Positions 11,601 through 22,216 of a stretch of 64,000 nucleotides of DNA are shown here, piece after piece. The stretch is from Schizochytrium sp. TIO01. Lineage: Eukaryota > Sar > Bigyra > Thraustochytrida > Thraustochytriidae. The position numbers and the translations under genes were made by a program. Where the stretch lies: contig SMSO01000031.1 of assembly GCA_004764695.1 (NCBI GenBank), positions 6,567,261 to 6,631,260 on the forward strand, given 5' to 3'. Position 1 is the first letter of the stretch. Each line of letters starts with the position of its first letter. The notes beneath the pieces are model-generated. The model worked only from the letters and a program-made list of their open reading frames with translations. It searched no databases and was not told the origin of the DNA.

Positions 11601-11881
11601 GTCGCTCCTTCCTTTACATCGTCGTTGAGATCGCAGGACGCCACAAAAAGGCGGACATTGGGAGCCAATGTCTGATTTTCAATTCCTTCATAAATAGTCC
11701 GTAGGGCGCTCAAGCTTATTGTGCGATAGTCTAAGAGATCATTCTCTTGCGCCTTGTACACATTCGTGCTGACCCTTCTGCTGGACCTTCGTCGACTTCC
11801 CAAGCTCAAGTGCTTTCCCAAACTGTTGCGCAGACTGTTGCGGAGACTCTTACGAATCGACTGCAGGCCTTCGGTGGCCAT
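8633..11881 (-). CDS. TIR-like domain plus kinesin-light-chain-type TPR protein (1082 aa)
   Basis: An intronless frame. The first in-frame ATG is at 11881-11879; codons upstream have only a TTG. The N-terminus (about 1-40) is basic and serine-rich. Residues about 180-300 resemble a TIR-like module seen in protist and algal TPR proteins: GVFVSQVRSTKFEDLINAL, then YVWLDIFCANQPE, TVVFFDRWDDP and LKRAWCVWEI. From about residue 383 come 16 consecutive 42-residue TPRs of kinesin-light-chain type (VATTLNNIGLVYDSQGQYEEAL, shortened here, then EALxIxxxxLGxxHPD), ending in a short Ser-rich tail. TPRs bind protein partners. TIR-like domains signal or hydrolyse NAD, but which applies here is unknown. No ATPase (NB-ARC/NACHT) lies between them. 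A sensor or adaptor role is inference. Confidence 0.88.
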   Translation of the reverse strand: MATEGLQSIRKSLRNSLRNSLGKHLSLGSRRRSSRRVSTNVYKAQENDLLDYRTISLSALRTIYEGIENQTLAPNVRLFVASCDLNDDVKEGATIMVFSESPAGDDGDENEGQILLQGKVAFVEEPIIFRVGVDAEEKSRCDWSTEDVAQCLVLPTTSELDKARFYLNVLEDDGSVGRPFQGVFVSQVRSTKFEDLINALHKYFADTPEDDQYVWLDIFCANQPELTSMQEPASNIAQARDKILSLGLHEVIGKFKETVVFFDRWDDPTPLKRAWCVWEILGAVQKGISVHVIYAPGQQDAFLDQLFEDAESIAAIMSNKLDMRNAECSKRRDKQMIDNAIRQILEGGYTSLNSMINKELRHWLAHMARDAVDTARQGRDTLHLALILTSSGYLLREQGEYDEALRYYNEALDLRKDICGPRHPGVATTLNNIGLVYDSQGQYEEALASFDEALSILEETLGSDHPDVATTLNNIALVYDNQGRYVDAIDFYQRAMEIEKSTLGARHHHVAGTLNNIAAVYNDMKQPDDALQYYEEALDILQESLGAQHPYVATALNNIGLVYDSLGKPDGALQYFEKALEIRTEALGFQHPDVAQTLSNIGNVYASQKRFEEALKAYKEAIDILQEAYGPQHPELAVLQVNVAGIYRERGEYERALTSYEDALKTERKALGPRDYRVAGALNDIASVYYEEERFEEALQYFKEALKVSREALGPDHHDVASALNNIAAVYDTLGQYDEAIEYLQQALTIREKVLGPSHVEIAQTLDHIAAMYQAKGAYEEAETFYIRALDTRKDISGSLDPEVANTLENLASVYTAQGQFDKTLETLEENLEVCKGTFGPQDAHVANALGLIGDTLQRQGKYDESLQYYNDALVIDKEAVGEKDARVAQILNSIATVYYCIGLLDDALKNYHEALSIRREVLGLRHADVGRTLNGIALVYDAQGQTDEALPYYEEALGILKEAFGNGHPNVAFTLNNIGMLYMNLEKYDDALENFTAAIDVAKSAFDETDPFVVSILVNVAHIHVAQANWEAALQFLKEAETLIQDPSSTEYLEVQDDIQECLSHLRPRSQRTSSSAASSA

Positions 11882-14800
11882 CCCGCTGCTTCGTATAACG
11901 TGCAAGACTGCACCAAGTGCTGCAGTCCTAGCCCAAGTGAAGCACCCTGTTCACTCTAGTGACTCGCAAGCCACCAATCCTGCACTCTTCTAGGTTTCCT
12001 TCGTAATCGTGAGCAAAGAAGAGAAGCAGAATTGCTGCTAAATTAGCTCTGACAAAGCTGCGGCGCTCTAATTGCTGCTGGCTGAGGAATTCCCTCGCAA
12101 ACTCGCCTAAAACTCGTTCCGCACGTGCTTATCCTTTTCTGCCAAGTCCTCCCAAATATCGAGTCTCGTCCTCCCACGTCGGCAAACAAGCTCGCAATAA
12201 ACTTGTAGACACAAGCAAATCGCAAGAGTACGCTGAGACAAGCAAGCAAGTTATCGCTGGAGCTGCTAGAAGAACTAGCGCTTTCGAGTTGTAACAATGG
12301 GAGCCTGTCCCGCCTGCGAGTAGAGTACGTCCTTGCTCACCGTGTCGTACTCCTCGCAAACCACGCAAGCGCAAAACCGAATACTTGGAACGCCTTCTGC
12401 TGCGGCAAAGGGTGACAGCAAAAGTACAACTGAGCGACGTTGATCAGTACTTTGATGACTGCCCTGCAAGCCCAGATCTTCAACTTGAGCTGTGCACGAG
12501 CTCCTCACTGTTGCTCCTCCAATAAGGCACACCGCCACTTCTACCACAACGACTATGCGGTCCCTACCTTGAACTATAGCACTCCCTGTGGCAGTCAGTA
12601 GTACCTTCATTTTTTTGCTTCTTCATTCACGTGCTAAAACCGCGATGATGATAAGTGTGGCTGAAGAAGCAGGGAGACTTACTAATAAGTAGTCCAGGGC
12701 TGAAGTCTTTCGCACCCTCAAGCTGGGCGCGCTCTTAACCTGGTCGGAAACATGCCTTGGCTGTGCGTCGAGCTCCCGTAGAGATTTCGTGGTCGCGAGA
12801 GAGCGCGGGAGAAAGACCAGGGATGCCGCTGCACGCGCGGGGGATTTGGCTTCGAGTAGGTGAGGGTGTGCACTGGAGGTGAATGGATATTTGAATAAAT
12901 GAATAATTAAGAGTAAAGAAAAACTACTAAATAAATGAATGTTTGAATGAGATGAAAGCACGTGCCATCTTAAAGTTCAAGTTGATTGATGTGCTGATAT
13001 GGAATGGATAAAGGTGATATCATCGGCATACTTCACAGCATCAGAAATTGAGAAGGGAAGTAATTGGTGATGCACAATGATGCACGAATGGTTGAAGTGA
13101 CGATGAATCGTTGGCGATGAACTTTGCAAGCTTGATAATGAACTTAAGATAGTCAGCTGATCATGATGACGAACGACGAGGAAGTGGGAATGGTTAGTGA
13201 AAGATCAGCTTGGCCGCAGGCATGTGGGATGAATTCATCAGTAGAAATAGCGCTCAGTCAAAGGGGGCAGGGCAATGAAAGCAATTTAGCTATGTAGATA
13301 CTGGCAGCTTCGACGATCAGGAAATGTATGGTCATGTTTATGATTTTGTTGGGGAAAGGACTTGCGAAAGGACTTGGAACTTGCGCTAAATATTTCTTTA
13401 CTTCGAACAAAACATATACTTCAAGAATCATTCGAAATAGACAGTTCGAGCTAATGTGCAGAGGGCGACGGCGACAACGACGGCGACAAGTTGCTGTAGT
13501 AGTTTTGTTGGGCATGTGGACACTACCTAGTGCTTTTGAGCACCTGCCTTTGCTGCTAGTACCTGCATGCCTGACTGATAACCTTATGTCGATGACATCA
13601 ACTTGAAGGGGGAAATTACGCAAGTATTGCGGAAGACCCATTCCATAGATAAGCGGACATATTTGCGAGCCCACTTGCGATTGCAAAGCTTTGGACACAA
13701 CTATTAGGCAAGCCATATATACCTAGATATGCGGTTTAAAAGCATGGTGTTTGTTTGTGTCCAGGACTACTAGTAGGTAGTGATTGGTGCAGAGGCTGAA
13801 GGGCCTTCAAATGTGTGTCGTTTGAGGAGGAACTTTTCTCAATTGGAACCAACAGCAATTTGGGGGCTAGTTGCGCTACAAGTTTGCAACTAGAGAGGAT
13901 AGCAACAAAAAGAGTGTCGTGAAGCTTGGTCAATTTAAGGTGAACCCTTAAGCAGGCTGGACTAAGAATCTACAACAGTACCAGAATGAAGCTAGTGGTC
14001 ACTCGTAGATCACATTTATATCTATCAGAAGACTCTCAAACAAGCGCTGGCTTACTTTATTGCTGATTTGCTTGTAGTAAACTATCATGTTATTTTGCTG
14101 CAAAAGCTTGCATTTGCCTTTTATTGGTTCATCAAGCTTTCCAACCTAAAATTTAATCAAAAAATGCCCTTACTAGTTGAAATTAACAGAGAAAATGTGC
14201 CCAAAGGGGGACTATTTACATAAGATTTTAGCACAGATGTAGAGAAGAGGTGATGAGAATAGCAAGGTTGTAGACTAACACGCACAAGTTGTACTTGAAA
14301 TATAATGTCTCTTAAACATTTCGTCGACTTTTATGCAAACGAGCAGAGCTTGCGCTCTAGAACTCTAGAAATTAGACTAGGATAAGAGTAGCCAATATTC
14401 ACTAGATCGCTTCAACGCACTCGCTGGCTATTTTGTTCCAGGCTTACTAGGCTGACAGAATCTAGCAAAGGTTCATGAGTTGCTCGGGCTAATTATAGCT
14501 TGAACAAAGACACAAAAATACATTGGTACAATCGTTAGGTAAAGTGCCTTATTCTTTCGAAAGCGGCCGCAAACGCTATAACTTCATCACGAATTCATGT
14601 TCTTATACTACGTAGCTATCGTGCAGGTACCAGACCCAACCCTTCATCTAAAGCAATAGTTTAAGGTTTGTTGATAGAGTTTCAATAGAATGTCATGAAT
14701 TTGGTGAGAGGTTCATGTAATATAAATAGGCATATTAAATACCCCCCTCATGTATTGTTCAATGTGAGTAATACGGGGTTATCTTGCGACTACACTCTTG

Positions 14801-15195
14801 GAACAATTAGGTCTTTTAGCTATGGACAGATGATCTCAAGCTTTAAGTCGTGCGCAGAAGGCCTTCAAGTTATCTTGTCCTCTGCGACTCAGCCTGAAGG
14901 TTATTGTTTGACTAGCCTAACTAAACTAAATCTGGTGGACACTCTCTAAATCTAAACCAAAGAACCAAAACAGCGAGGTCTTTGGTTGTGTTGGGAACGT
15001 CTTCCCAACGCTTCGAAAGAAAAGTCCTTCACCATCGTTCAGTCCGCGGCAAGAGGTTTGGGTCTCACTCTACAACTCTTGACCAGATCTCGAGCTGGGT
15101 TAACAAGTGCCAGCTAGTACACAGTTCAGGTGTTAAAGTCCTCTCTTTTGCGTTTATAAGTGAGGCGCCAGGAACTTCAACATACTATAGCTGCA
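11882..15195. other. intergenic region, no confident gene
   Basis: It contains the promoter side of the TIR-TPR gene (right of 11882) and that of the LRR gene (left of 15196). Around 12298-12610 both strands have open frames: a 111-codon minus frame with ATG at 12610, and a plus-strand stretch ending at 12524 containing KRKTEYLERLLLRQR. I cannot decide between them. The rest is AT-rich with stops in all frames. Confidence 0.5.
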
Positions 15196-17752
15196 ATGGT
15201 CTTTCCGAAAGCTTTGGAGGCAGTCATTGCTGCGGTCCAGGACGGCGCTAGAGATGTTCAGTAAGTTCAGTCATTGTAATGCACCTAGATTTACAGAAAT
15301 TAACAGCAAATGAAATGCAATGTGCTAGGCTTGCAGACACCAACCTTGACACGTCTCAGATTCAAGCGCTTCTTGCAGCAGTCACCTATCAAGACGAACC
15401 ATTTACTCTAGAGTACGTTCATGATACAGTCAGGAGCAGAGTTTGTCCCATTTGCTAATCTTAATCATACTCTTAATCATATTGTGTGTGTATTTATACA
15501 CACAACTTGCAGGCTGGCATTTTGCAAAATTAGCGGTGACAATGTCTGTATGATTGCTGATGTGCTTCAGAAAAGCAATGGATTGACCAAGCTAAAGTAA
15601 GTATGATACAAAAACGCAATAGTAAAGAAAAATTGTACTCACAATTTTGAAATATGGTATTAGCCTTTGGGGAAATGAAGTAGGAGATGCCGGAGCGTCA
15701 GTGCTTGCTAATGGACTACGTGAGAGTGACTCGCTCGAAGAACTCAAGTAAGTTGCTATCGCTGCACGATCTAAGCAAAATCAGCAATAGTGTTAACGAA
15801 CTTTTGCTACCATTGCCCGTTCAGTCTATTTTTAAATAAAATTGGTCCTCAAGGCGCATCTGCAATTGCAGACGCTCTTATTGTGAATCACAGCCTACTT
15901 TGCCTCAAGTAAGTTCGCCTACTTCCTGCCGTACTTGCTCAATCTCTAACTCTTTGTGGCATGATTAACTTTGCAGCTTGTCACACAACTCGATCGGTCC
16001 AGAAGGTATAGTAGCTTTGTCAGAAGCTTTGCGATCAAACAAAACCTTGTTATCTCTCTTGTAAGTTGTTGTTAGTGAAGATAGGAATGCTGAGTCAACT
16101 ATCGTTATTTGATTACTAATATTACTTCATGCCTAGCTTGCAAGCAGTTCCTGTCGTGCAAGAGAGTGCGCAGTGCCTAGCAAATGCTCTAGAAGTTAAC
16201 AGTTCTCTTCAGGAGTTGGAGTAAGTGCTTCAGGGTTTGTAGCTGAAGATCGTCATTCAACAAATTCCAGGAAAACTAACCTCTTTTTCTTCCTATAGCC
16301 TCAATGGTGCTCGCCTCGATGCGCAGACAGCATCTATTTTAGTACACGCCTTAGAGACCAATACGTCTCTGTCTGTTTTGGAGTAAGTATGCCAACTATT
16401 TTAACAGCCTGAAATGCTTCATGACATCTAACACTCCATTTGTATCTCCTGAAATCAAAGTCTTTCGTATAACAAAATAGAATTCGAAGGCTTCGAAGCG
16501 CTTGCAGCCGTTTTGCACAGTAACCACACTCTTACAAACTTGAAGTAAGTATGCACTACTAGAACAGAGAACTCCCAAGTCTCTTCGGGAAATTTACTAA
16601 CTTTTTCTCATGCACACATGTTTTGTATTTCAGACTCAGAAGGACATATCCGAGCACAAACGGAATCGTCGCTCTTGCAAGTGCAATGCACAGTAACCAA
16701 TCCCTGACGTCGCTAGAGTAAGTTCTGCTGATGGATGGATCACTGAATTAAACGATTATTGACATTTATCACTTAGTCTTGCACAAAATAATATCTCAAG
16801 CGAAAGTGTAACAACATTAGTTCATTTCCTGTACCAGAATAAAACACTCTCTACTCTGAAGTAAGTCTTTAGTGAATAGAATTTAATTTGCATTATGGTG
16901 ACCTCACTGAGATTGAGCAAATAAACTAACGAGAATGAGTATTGGTAAAACTGTTAGTCTCGAGGATAATGACATTACAGACGACGGGGTATTCGCTATC
17001 GCTGAACTTTTAAAAATGAGCAAGCATCTCACAAACCTCGTGTAAGTTGTGTTATTTATTATGCTCTCTTTACTCTGAGCAGTTGCTTTGTAGTACAAAC
17101 GTATAAGATGACGCACTAATGATACCTAAATTCTTGGCTTTGGTTTGTGAGTTAACAGACTCTCAGACAATGAAATTACAGACGAGGGAGCTGCTGCACT
17201 TGCAGAAGCTTTACGTTTAAATGATTCCCTGGAGTTACTGAAGTAAGTTTGCACTTTTCCATTTCTCTCTCAGTCTTAATTGTTTGGAACTTGATCTCAA
17301 ATTAAACAGGTGTAACTAATTTAGGCACTAAATATCGTAGTCTGGAAAACAGTGAGGTTGGGGATAACGGAGCCCGTGCATTTGCAGGTGCTCTTCGAGA
17401 TAATAAAACTCTTTTGACTTTGATGTAAGTTGGCTGTTGCTTTACATAAATAATCGAAAAGAGATTTACCGACGAGAAGTTAATTCTAACATATTAATGG
17501 TGTTTCCTTACATTATGATTAGGCTGGACTGGACATGCATTGAAGCAGATGGGGCATCTGCGCTTGCAGATGCTCTGAATGATTCTACTACTATGCATTC
17601 TTTGATGTAAGTATATAATGTTTCACCTGAAGACAGGTTGATGTACTAACTAGGTACCGTTTGATTTTCTTGAAAGACTTGGAGATAACATTCCGGACGA
17701 AATTCTGGAGAGAATAAAAGCTCGCCTAGAGGCTATAAATAATGCAGAATAA
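15196..17752 (+). CDS. LRR protein, one repeat per exon, 16 exons (438 aa)
   Basis: Exons: 15196-15260, 15329-15412, 15513-15596, 15664-15747, 15825-15908, 15977-16060, 16137-16220, 16299-16382, 16461-16544, 16634-16717, 16777-16860, 16958-17041, 17159-17242, 17341-17424, 17523-17606, 17677-17752. Exons 2-15 are each exactly 84 bp, all in phase 2, and each codes one 28-residue ribonuclease-inhibitor/NLRC3-type repeat, e.g. LSDNEITDEGAAALAEAL. Exon 1 codes a 22-residue amphipathic cap (LEAVIAAVQDGARDV). The last exon codes a helical end, LGDNIPDEILERIKARLE. All but one donor are GTAAGT; the exception is GTACGT after exon 2. Introns are 59-117 nt and many contain a CTAAC-like branch site. There is no enzymatic domain, signal peptide or membrane segment. 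It probably acts as a cytosolic protein-binding scaffold. Its exon design matches the genes at 51137 and 61129. Confidence 0.88.
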
Positions 17753-18438
17753 GTTTATATTTACCCCATTTTTATTTCTGCGCGATACCTGACTTTGGAA
17801 TTCTTTCCTCTAGTCTAGAGAGTGGTACGCCTAACTCTACCTAGCTGTCTAGTATGATATTCTTGCTAAAATGGTGCAAATGTAAAAGTTGGCTTTGTAC
17901 GTCGTATTTGCTAGGTTGCTCGCGCAAGGACCACATATACTATTAATTTCTTTATTAGGTACTCTTCCCCGAACTTCCAAAGCCTAGTGTCCGTAGGAGA
18001 GGGGAAACGTTAGATCTTATACAACCTCCAAGTGGTAGTTTTTATTCCATATAAATGATATATTATAATTATTTAGGTCTCTGTTAAGAAGTGGAACCTA
18101 CTGGGCACCTACAAACGACGATATTGATGAGTACCAGAACGAAAATAGAAGAATCCCACCGCTTTCTCCTCTGCTGGTGGTGGACGTAGTTGAGATAGGT
18201 TTGCCTCTTCCATTTCACTCTTGTGCAGGGATTCGGTCTTTGGGCTCTGATAAGAGACTCCGGTCTGTACAGTATCGAGACTACTGATTGCGATCAAGTA
18301 GAACCCACTCGACTCAGGACTTTTATAGAACAAAATTAAAGCTCTCGCAAAGATTGGCTGAACAGATTGTCCTTCTTTCTCCCAGAAACTGTGGATTCCT
18401 GCCTCCAAGTTGTGCTTTTGACCAATATATATTCTACT
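17753..18438. other. intergenic spacer
   Basis: AT-rich spacer between two plus-strand genes. I see no gene, RNA or repeat in it. The last 70 bp form an in-frame extension of the next gene that lacks an ATG. Confidence 0.5.
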
Positions 18439-19231
18439 ATGTTCGAAAGTCTATTCTCTTTGCCTTTTTTAGGCCAAATAATTGACTTTGCAACACTTGT
18501 TTTTGCCTACCTCATGAGGATTGCGTCAGGTGCATATATTGCGACTAACATTACAAAGTGCCAGCGCCCAGAGCAAATGCTTGTTCTCTATGACCTAGAA
18601 CAGGATATCGACTCTCGAGAAGTGCGTGAAACACTCTGCACGCTTGATCTAGATGTTTTAGTGAAACCTTGTCCTCGCGGAGGGTCTCGATTTACAAATG
18701 AACGGAAGAAGTTGGCCAAGAACGACACTTCCTTGCCACTACTTTATGATCCAAATTCGAACAAGGTGATTTCCAATGCCAAGGCCATCAATGCTTATCT
18801 TTGGAACACTTACGGCAAAAAAGCCACCCCAAACTTGGGATTTCGCTTAGCTTTGTCAGATCTTGTAGGGCCAGTGTCTGGCCACATTACTTCGATGCTT
18901 CGTCCGTGCGACTCTCATGGACGTAAAGCTAAAGCTTCCAAGATCCCCAAGGAACCTCTCTTCTTATGGGGCAATGAGGGTTCACCATTCGTTGCAAGGG
19001 TACGCGAGGCATTAAGTTCACTTGAGATTGCTTACATTTACAAAACTACCCCCAAATTTACTTCTACAAAACGAAAAGAATGGATTCAACGCTTCGGGGA
19101 CCAGCTTTCTGCAGGGAAGAAAGATGGTAGGACTCATCCAGATCCCTTTGTTGGAGGATCCAAACACAGGGAAGAATTTGCTTGAGAGCTGCGATATTGT
19201 AAAGTACCTTTACGCAGAATATTCTGCTTGA
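18439..19231 (+). CDS. tandem GST-N/thioredoxin-fold protein, frameshifted at 19120-19122
   Basis: From ATG 18439 the product has a hydrophobic N-terminal segment (about 1-35, a possible membrane anchor or targeting sequence) and then two thioredoxin-fold GST-N-like modules. The first starts MLVLYDLEQDIDSREVRETL and includes VLVKPCPRGGSRF. The second starts LFLWGNEGSPFVARVREAL. The family ends in a QVPxLxDPNTG...ESxxIVKYL signature. That signature (IPLLEDPNTGK, LLESCDIVKYLY) is present but in the +1 frame. Removing one A from the AAA at 19120-19122 joins the frames into a protein of about 263 residues. Without that, translation ends at 19185. Both CxxC/CPxC redox sites of the family are lost (QDIDSRE and GSPFVARV), so it may be non-catalytic. 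Sequence error is likelier than a true pseudogene. Confidence 0.75.
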
Positions 19232-19752
19232 TGCATGAGTGCTGATATAGTTAGTGCCACAGCGCTAAGACTGAGCATATAGGCAAATGACTGTGTTAAG
19301 TGTGTGTCACGCGTTTTCGTAATCCGTTACATCATATCAATGCAATTGTCAGTCCCTCTTTGCTTAGCTTGATGAGTTTTGATAACATCTTAAGATAAAT
19401 ACCTTGCTTCCCTTCAAAATCTCGTAAGCTCGTAGTTCATGTGCGCCTTTTCCTTTGTTGCATATCGACATTTCAACTGACAAAAATATCTTTCATATTT
19501 CAAGTCGATAGCAAAGCAAGCTTTAATGCACTGCCATCACATAGTGAAACACCATAAGAGTGTCTCCTTTGTGTCAGCTCAGATGAAGATCAATTGTGCC
19601 AACAGACGTAGCTACTCCGGTCAGCTGATTTGTGGGGTATACGAGAGAAAAAATGAGGGAAAGGAAAGAAGAAGGCAAAAAATGTATCATCACAGCAAAT
19701 GTCAATTGACTTCGAAAGAAGAGAACTCGCTTAGCGGGCACAACAACTTTCA
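19232..19752. other. spacer between convergent genes
   Basis: It holds the 3' flanks of two convergent genes. No other feature is seen. Confidence 0.5.
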
Positions 19753-21382
19753 TTAACGTACTCGAGCGGCAGATGCGGTTCCTTTGGAGAATCGGTCTGC
19801 CATGGACTCCGTATTATTATCAGAGGTCTTACGGCGTTTAGCATTCGGCAAGGAATTAGTCATGGATCGTGTCATGCGCCGAGTCGCATTGGGTCCACAG
19901 TTGCTCGAATCCTTGTTTTCTGCATTGTCAGAAGTGTTTTCATCTTTAGAAGATCGCCTCGAGTTTTTTTTTGAAGGTACCCTCTCCCTAGTATTGGCAG
20001 ACTTCTCAGCAATAGAGACGTGTTCCTTTTCAGATTTCTTTCTTCGAGGAACGGGTTTACTAACATCATGTTGAGAAGACAGTTCTCCGCAACGGCGCTT
20101 CGAGGTGGCAACCTTCGGTTCCTCCCGATCATTTCTATCTGAAGTACTGCTTTTGTCGAGATCAGAACTCAAATCCACGACTTCAGGAATTGTTGGCGGT
20201 TTTATTTTAGGCTTCTCCGAAGTTTTCATAGACCGTTTGTTGGTCCTTGAAGCCTTTTTGCGGCCACCATTAGCGGTTAAGCTAACTTCACCCTCGCTAT
20301 CTTCGGCAGCACGTTCGTCTTTGTTAGAATTTTCACCAGCACATGTCCACGACAATTTTTGCTGGCGCAAGGCATCATCCGAGGTCACAGACTTAAGGGG
20401 TCCAGTCAAAGTCGAAAAAAGGTCGTCATAAGGAACCTTATCGTTTTCACCAAGTGCAAGCACACTCTTAAGAAAATTTTCAGCAGCATCATGGATCTTC
20501 TTTGGTTTGATAGAAGCACATAGTTCCTTTGGAGTGGATGACGTTTTCCCGTCCAGGATTTCTTCTTCACTTTTGGCATTAGCCCAAGGCAAGGTCGATG
20601 TAAGCATCTCTACCAAAATGTAAGCAAGGGACTCCAGGTCATCGCGGAAGCAGGGGGGCTCTGAGTTGTGGATACGTGTGCTCATGTATAGTGGAGTCCC
20701 CATCGGTGCTTGTGGGACGCGAGCTCCCTGGTAGTTACGCTCCTTGCACGCGGCACCAAAGTCAACTAGATAGAGGCTATTCTCAGATCCCTCGGCGCGG
20801 CCAAGCATGAAATTGTCTGGCTTAACATCTCTAAACACAAAGCCAAACTTGTGCACAAATTCTAGTCCTCTGAGTAACTGTGCTGCTACATTGAGAGCTG
20901 TTTCGCCAGGTACCTGGCCTTTGCACGCCTTTATTTTTTCACTGAGGCTGGCTCCGAGTCTCTCGATTGCAAGGAAACACCATCCTCCAGGGATGTATTG
21001 GAAAGCAGCTTGGCTGTTGCTAGGCATGCGAGGGATAGGCAAGAACTTCTTCAAATCAGGCTTCAGTTTCCGGTTCTCAAAATCGTGCTGCTGCATCATG
21101 GTCCGGTAAATCGTGTTTTCAAGAGACACTAAATTCGCAGCTGAAGCTTGGTCATTTTTGGATTTCTTGGCCTTTGCTGCGGGCACTGGAGCAGTTTTGA
21201 GAACCCACTCGTTGGTCTCAGTACTGAGAAGCTTCGATCCACTGGAAGGATGCAAGTTTGCTTCATAAACCGAGCTGAAAAGCGCCACTGCCAAGCTTGC
21301 GACCAAGTTTCCAAGGTCCAAGTTCTTCAGGAGCGTCAGAGGCTTGCGTTTTGTTCGCTGCAGGTGCTGCTTTACGAGGCAT
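19753..21382 (-). CDS. CK1/VRK-like protein kinase, frameshifted at 21278-21281
   Basis: The start is the ATG at 21382-21380 (MPRKAAPAANKT). The first 35 residues end in the glycine-rich loop LGRKLGSGAF, after which the frame breaks. The next frame resumes as SSVYEANL and runs to 19753. Dropping one base from the 4-nt A run at 21278-21281 (T run on the coding strand) gives LGSGAFSSVYEA and a protein of about 542 aa. Kinase motifs: WVLKTAPV for the VAIK lysine, FRDVKPDN in place of HRDLKxxN (H to F, Asp kept), and VDFG intact. The CK1-family stretch RDDLESLAYILVEML follows. The C-terminal 200 residues are charged and Ser-rich with several KRR/KKxRR basic clusters, suggesting nuclear location. 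The catalytic residues seen are compatible with activity. CK1 versus VRK cannot be settled by eye. Confidence 0.82.
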
Positions 21383-21861
21383 TTTTGGATGCAGAACACG
21401 TACAACAGTTATAAGTCTAAACACGTGGATTTCGCTGTTGCGAGCAGTGAGTTGGATTCCACTCCTTGCAACGGATGGCGCCAAGTAATTTCTCAATGAC
21501 GGGACAGCTGACACAGGCGAAAGGCCAACCGACTCGATAGCTTCGTTCGAAGGTTGGCTGTTCAGGCGTAGGTACAACCTGAACCAGCAATCAGCTTTAC
21601 TGGCGCCGAAGCACGAAACCTCTAGGCGATACCAGTTTGCAAGCCACAGGAGCCCGGCTTCTCTTGGACTTGAGGCCTATGCGCCCGTTTCACAAATAAG
21701 AAACCTAACCACATTAATAAAAATAAGAAAACATAGTCGTAACTATACCAATCCCTCTATAGCATAAAGGGAAGGGGAGGATAGTAGGCAGAACTATTCT
21801 AGGAGAGTTACTATTAGAATAGGATAGTAAGACAAATGAGGAGTCAATGCCTCCGCTCCCA

Positions 21862-21919
21862 AAAGTATAAAGTACCTCAAGCCAAAGAAGAAAGTATAAA
21901 GTACCTCAAGCCAAAGAAG
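21862..21919. repeat. perfect 29-bp tandem duplication
   Basis: Two adjacent identical 29-bp copies (21862-21890 and 21891-21919), beginning AAAGTATAAAGTACC and ending CCAAAGAAG. The identity implies a recent duplication. Confidence 0.95.
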
Positions 21920-22172
21920 ATACGCATTACGGTGTGCTGATTTCTTCGTTTTGATTTTACAACGAGCAAGCCAAGCTCGGCTGTTGCCATGCTGGATATG
22001 CTGCTGGAAAATAACCTGTTAAAAAGGTTTTACGTGCTCCATTATTCATTGATTGTGAAATATTTGTTGTAAGAAAGCAAACCAACCATTCTGAGGGTTT
22101 TAGTAATATTCTTCCATCTGAAGACTCTTAGCTCCTATAGGCAGATGGTCCTTTTATCACCATAAAGTGAAT

Positions 22173-22202
22173 TTTACATTTACATTTACATTTACATTTA
22201 CA
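22173..22202. repeat. (TTTACA)5 hexanucleotide repeat
   Basis: Five perfect TTTACA units, ending 15 bp beyond the stop of the minus-strand gene at 22217, so probably in its 3' UTR. Confidence 0.95.
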
Positions 22203-22216
22203 TGTTTAGTATAGCT

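Larger units (their letters stand above)
21383..22216. other. intergenic spacer with tandem repeats
   Basis: 5' flank of the kinase gene and 3' flank of the cNMP-domain gene. It contains a 29-bp tandem duplication and a (TTTACA)5 repeat, both listed separately. Confidence 0.6.

Noticed and set aside
12623-12961. 112-codon minus-strand frame with a hydrophobic start resembling a signal peptide
   Set aside because: The hydrophobic run comes from AT-rich repeat-like DNA, and the remainder shows no motif.
13258-13716. 152-codon minus-strand open frame
   Set aside because: Composition looks random, with no conserved motif and no support from neighbours.
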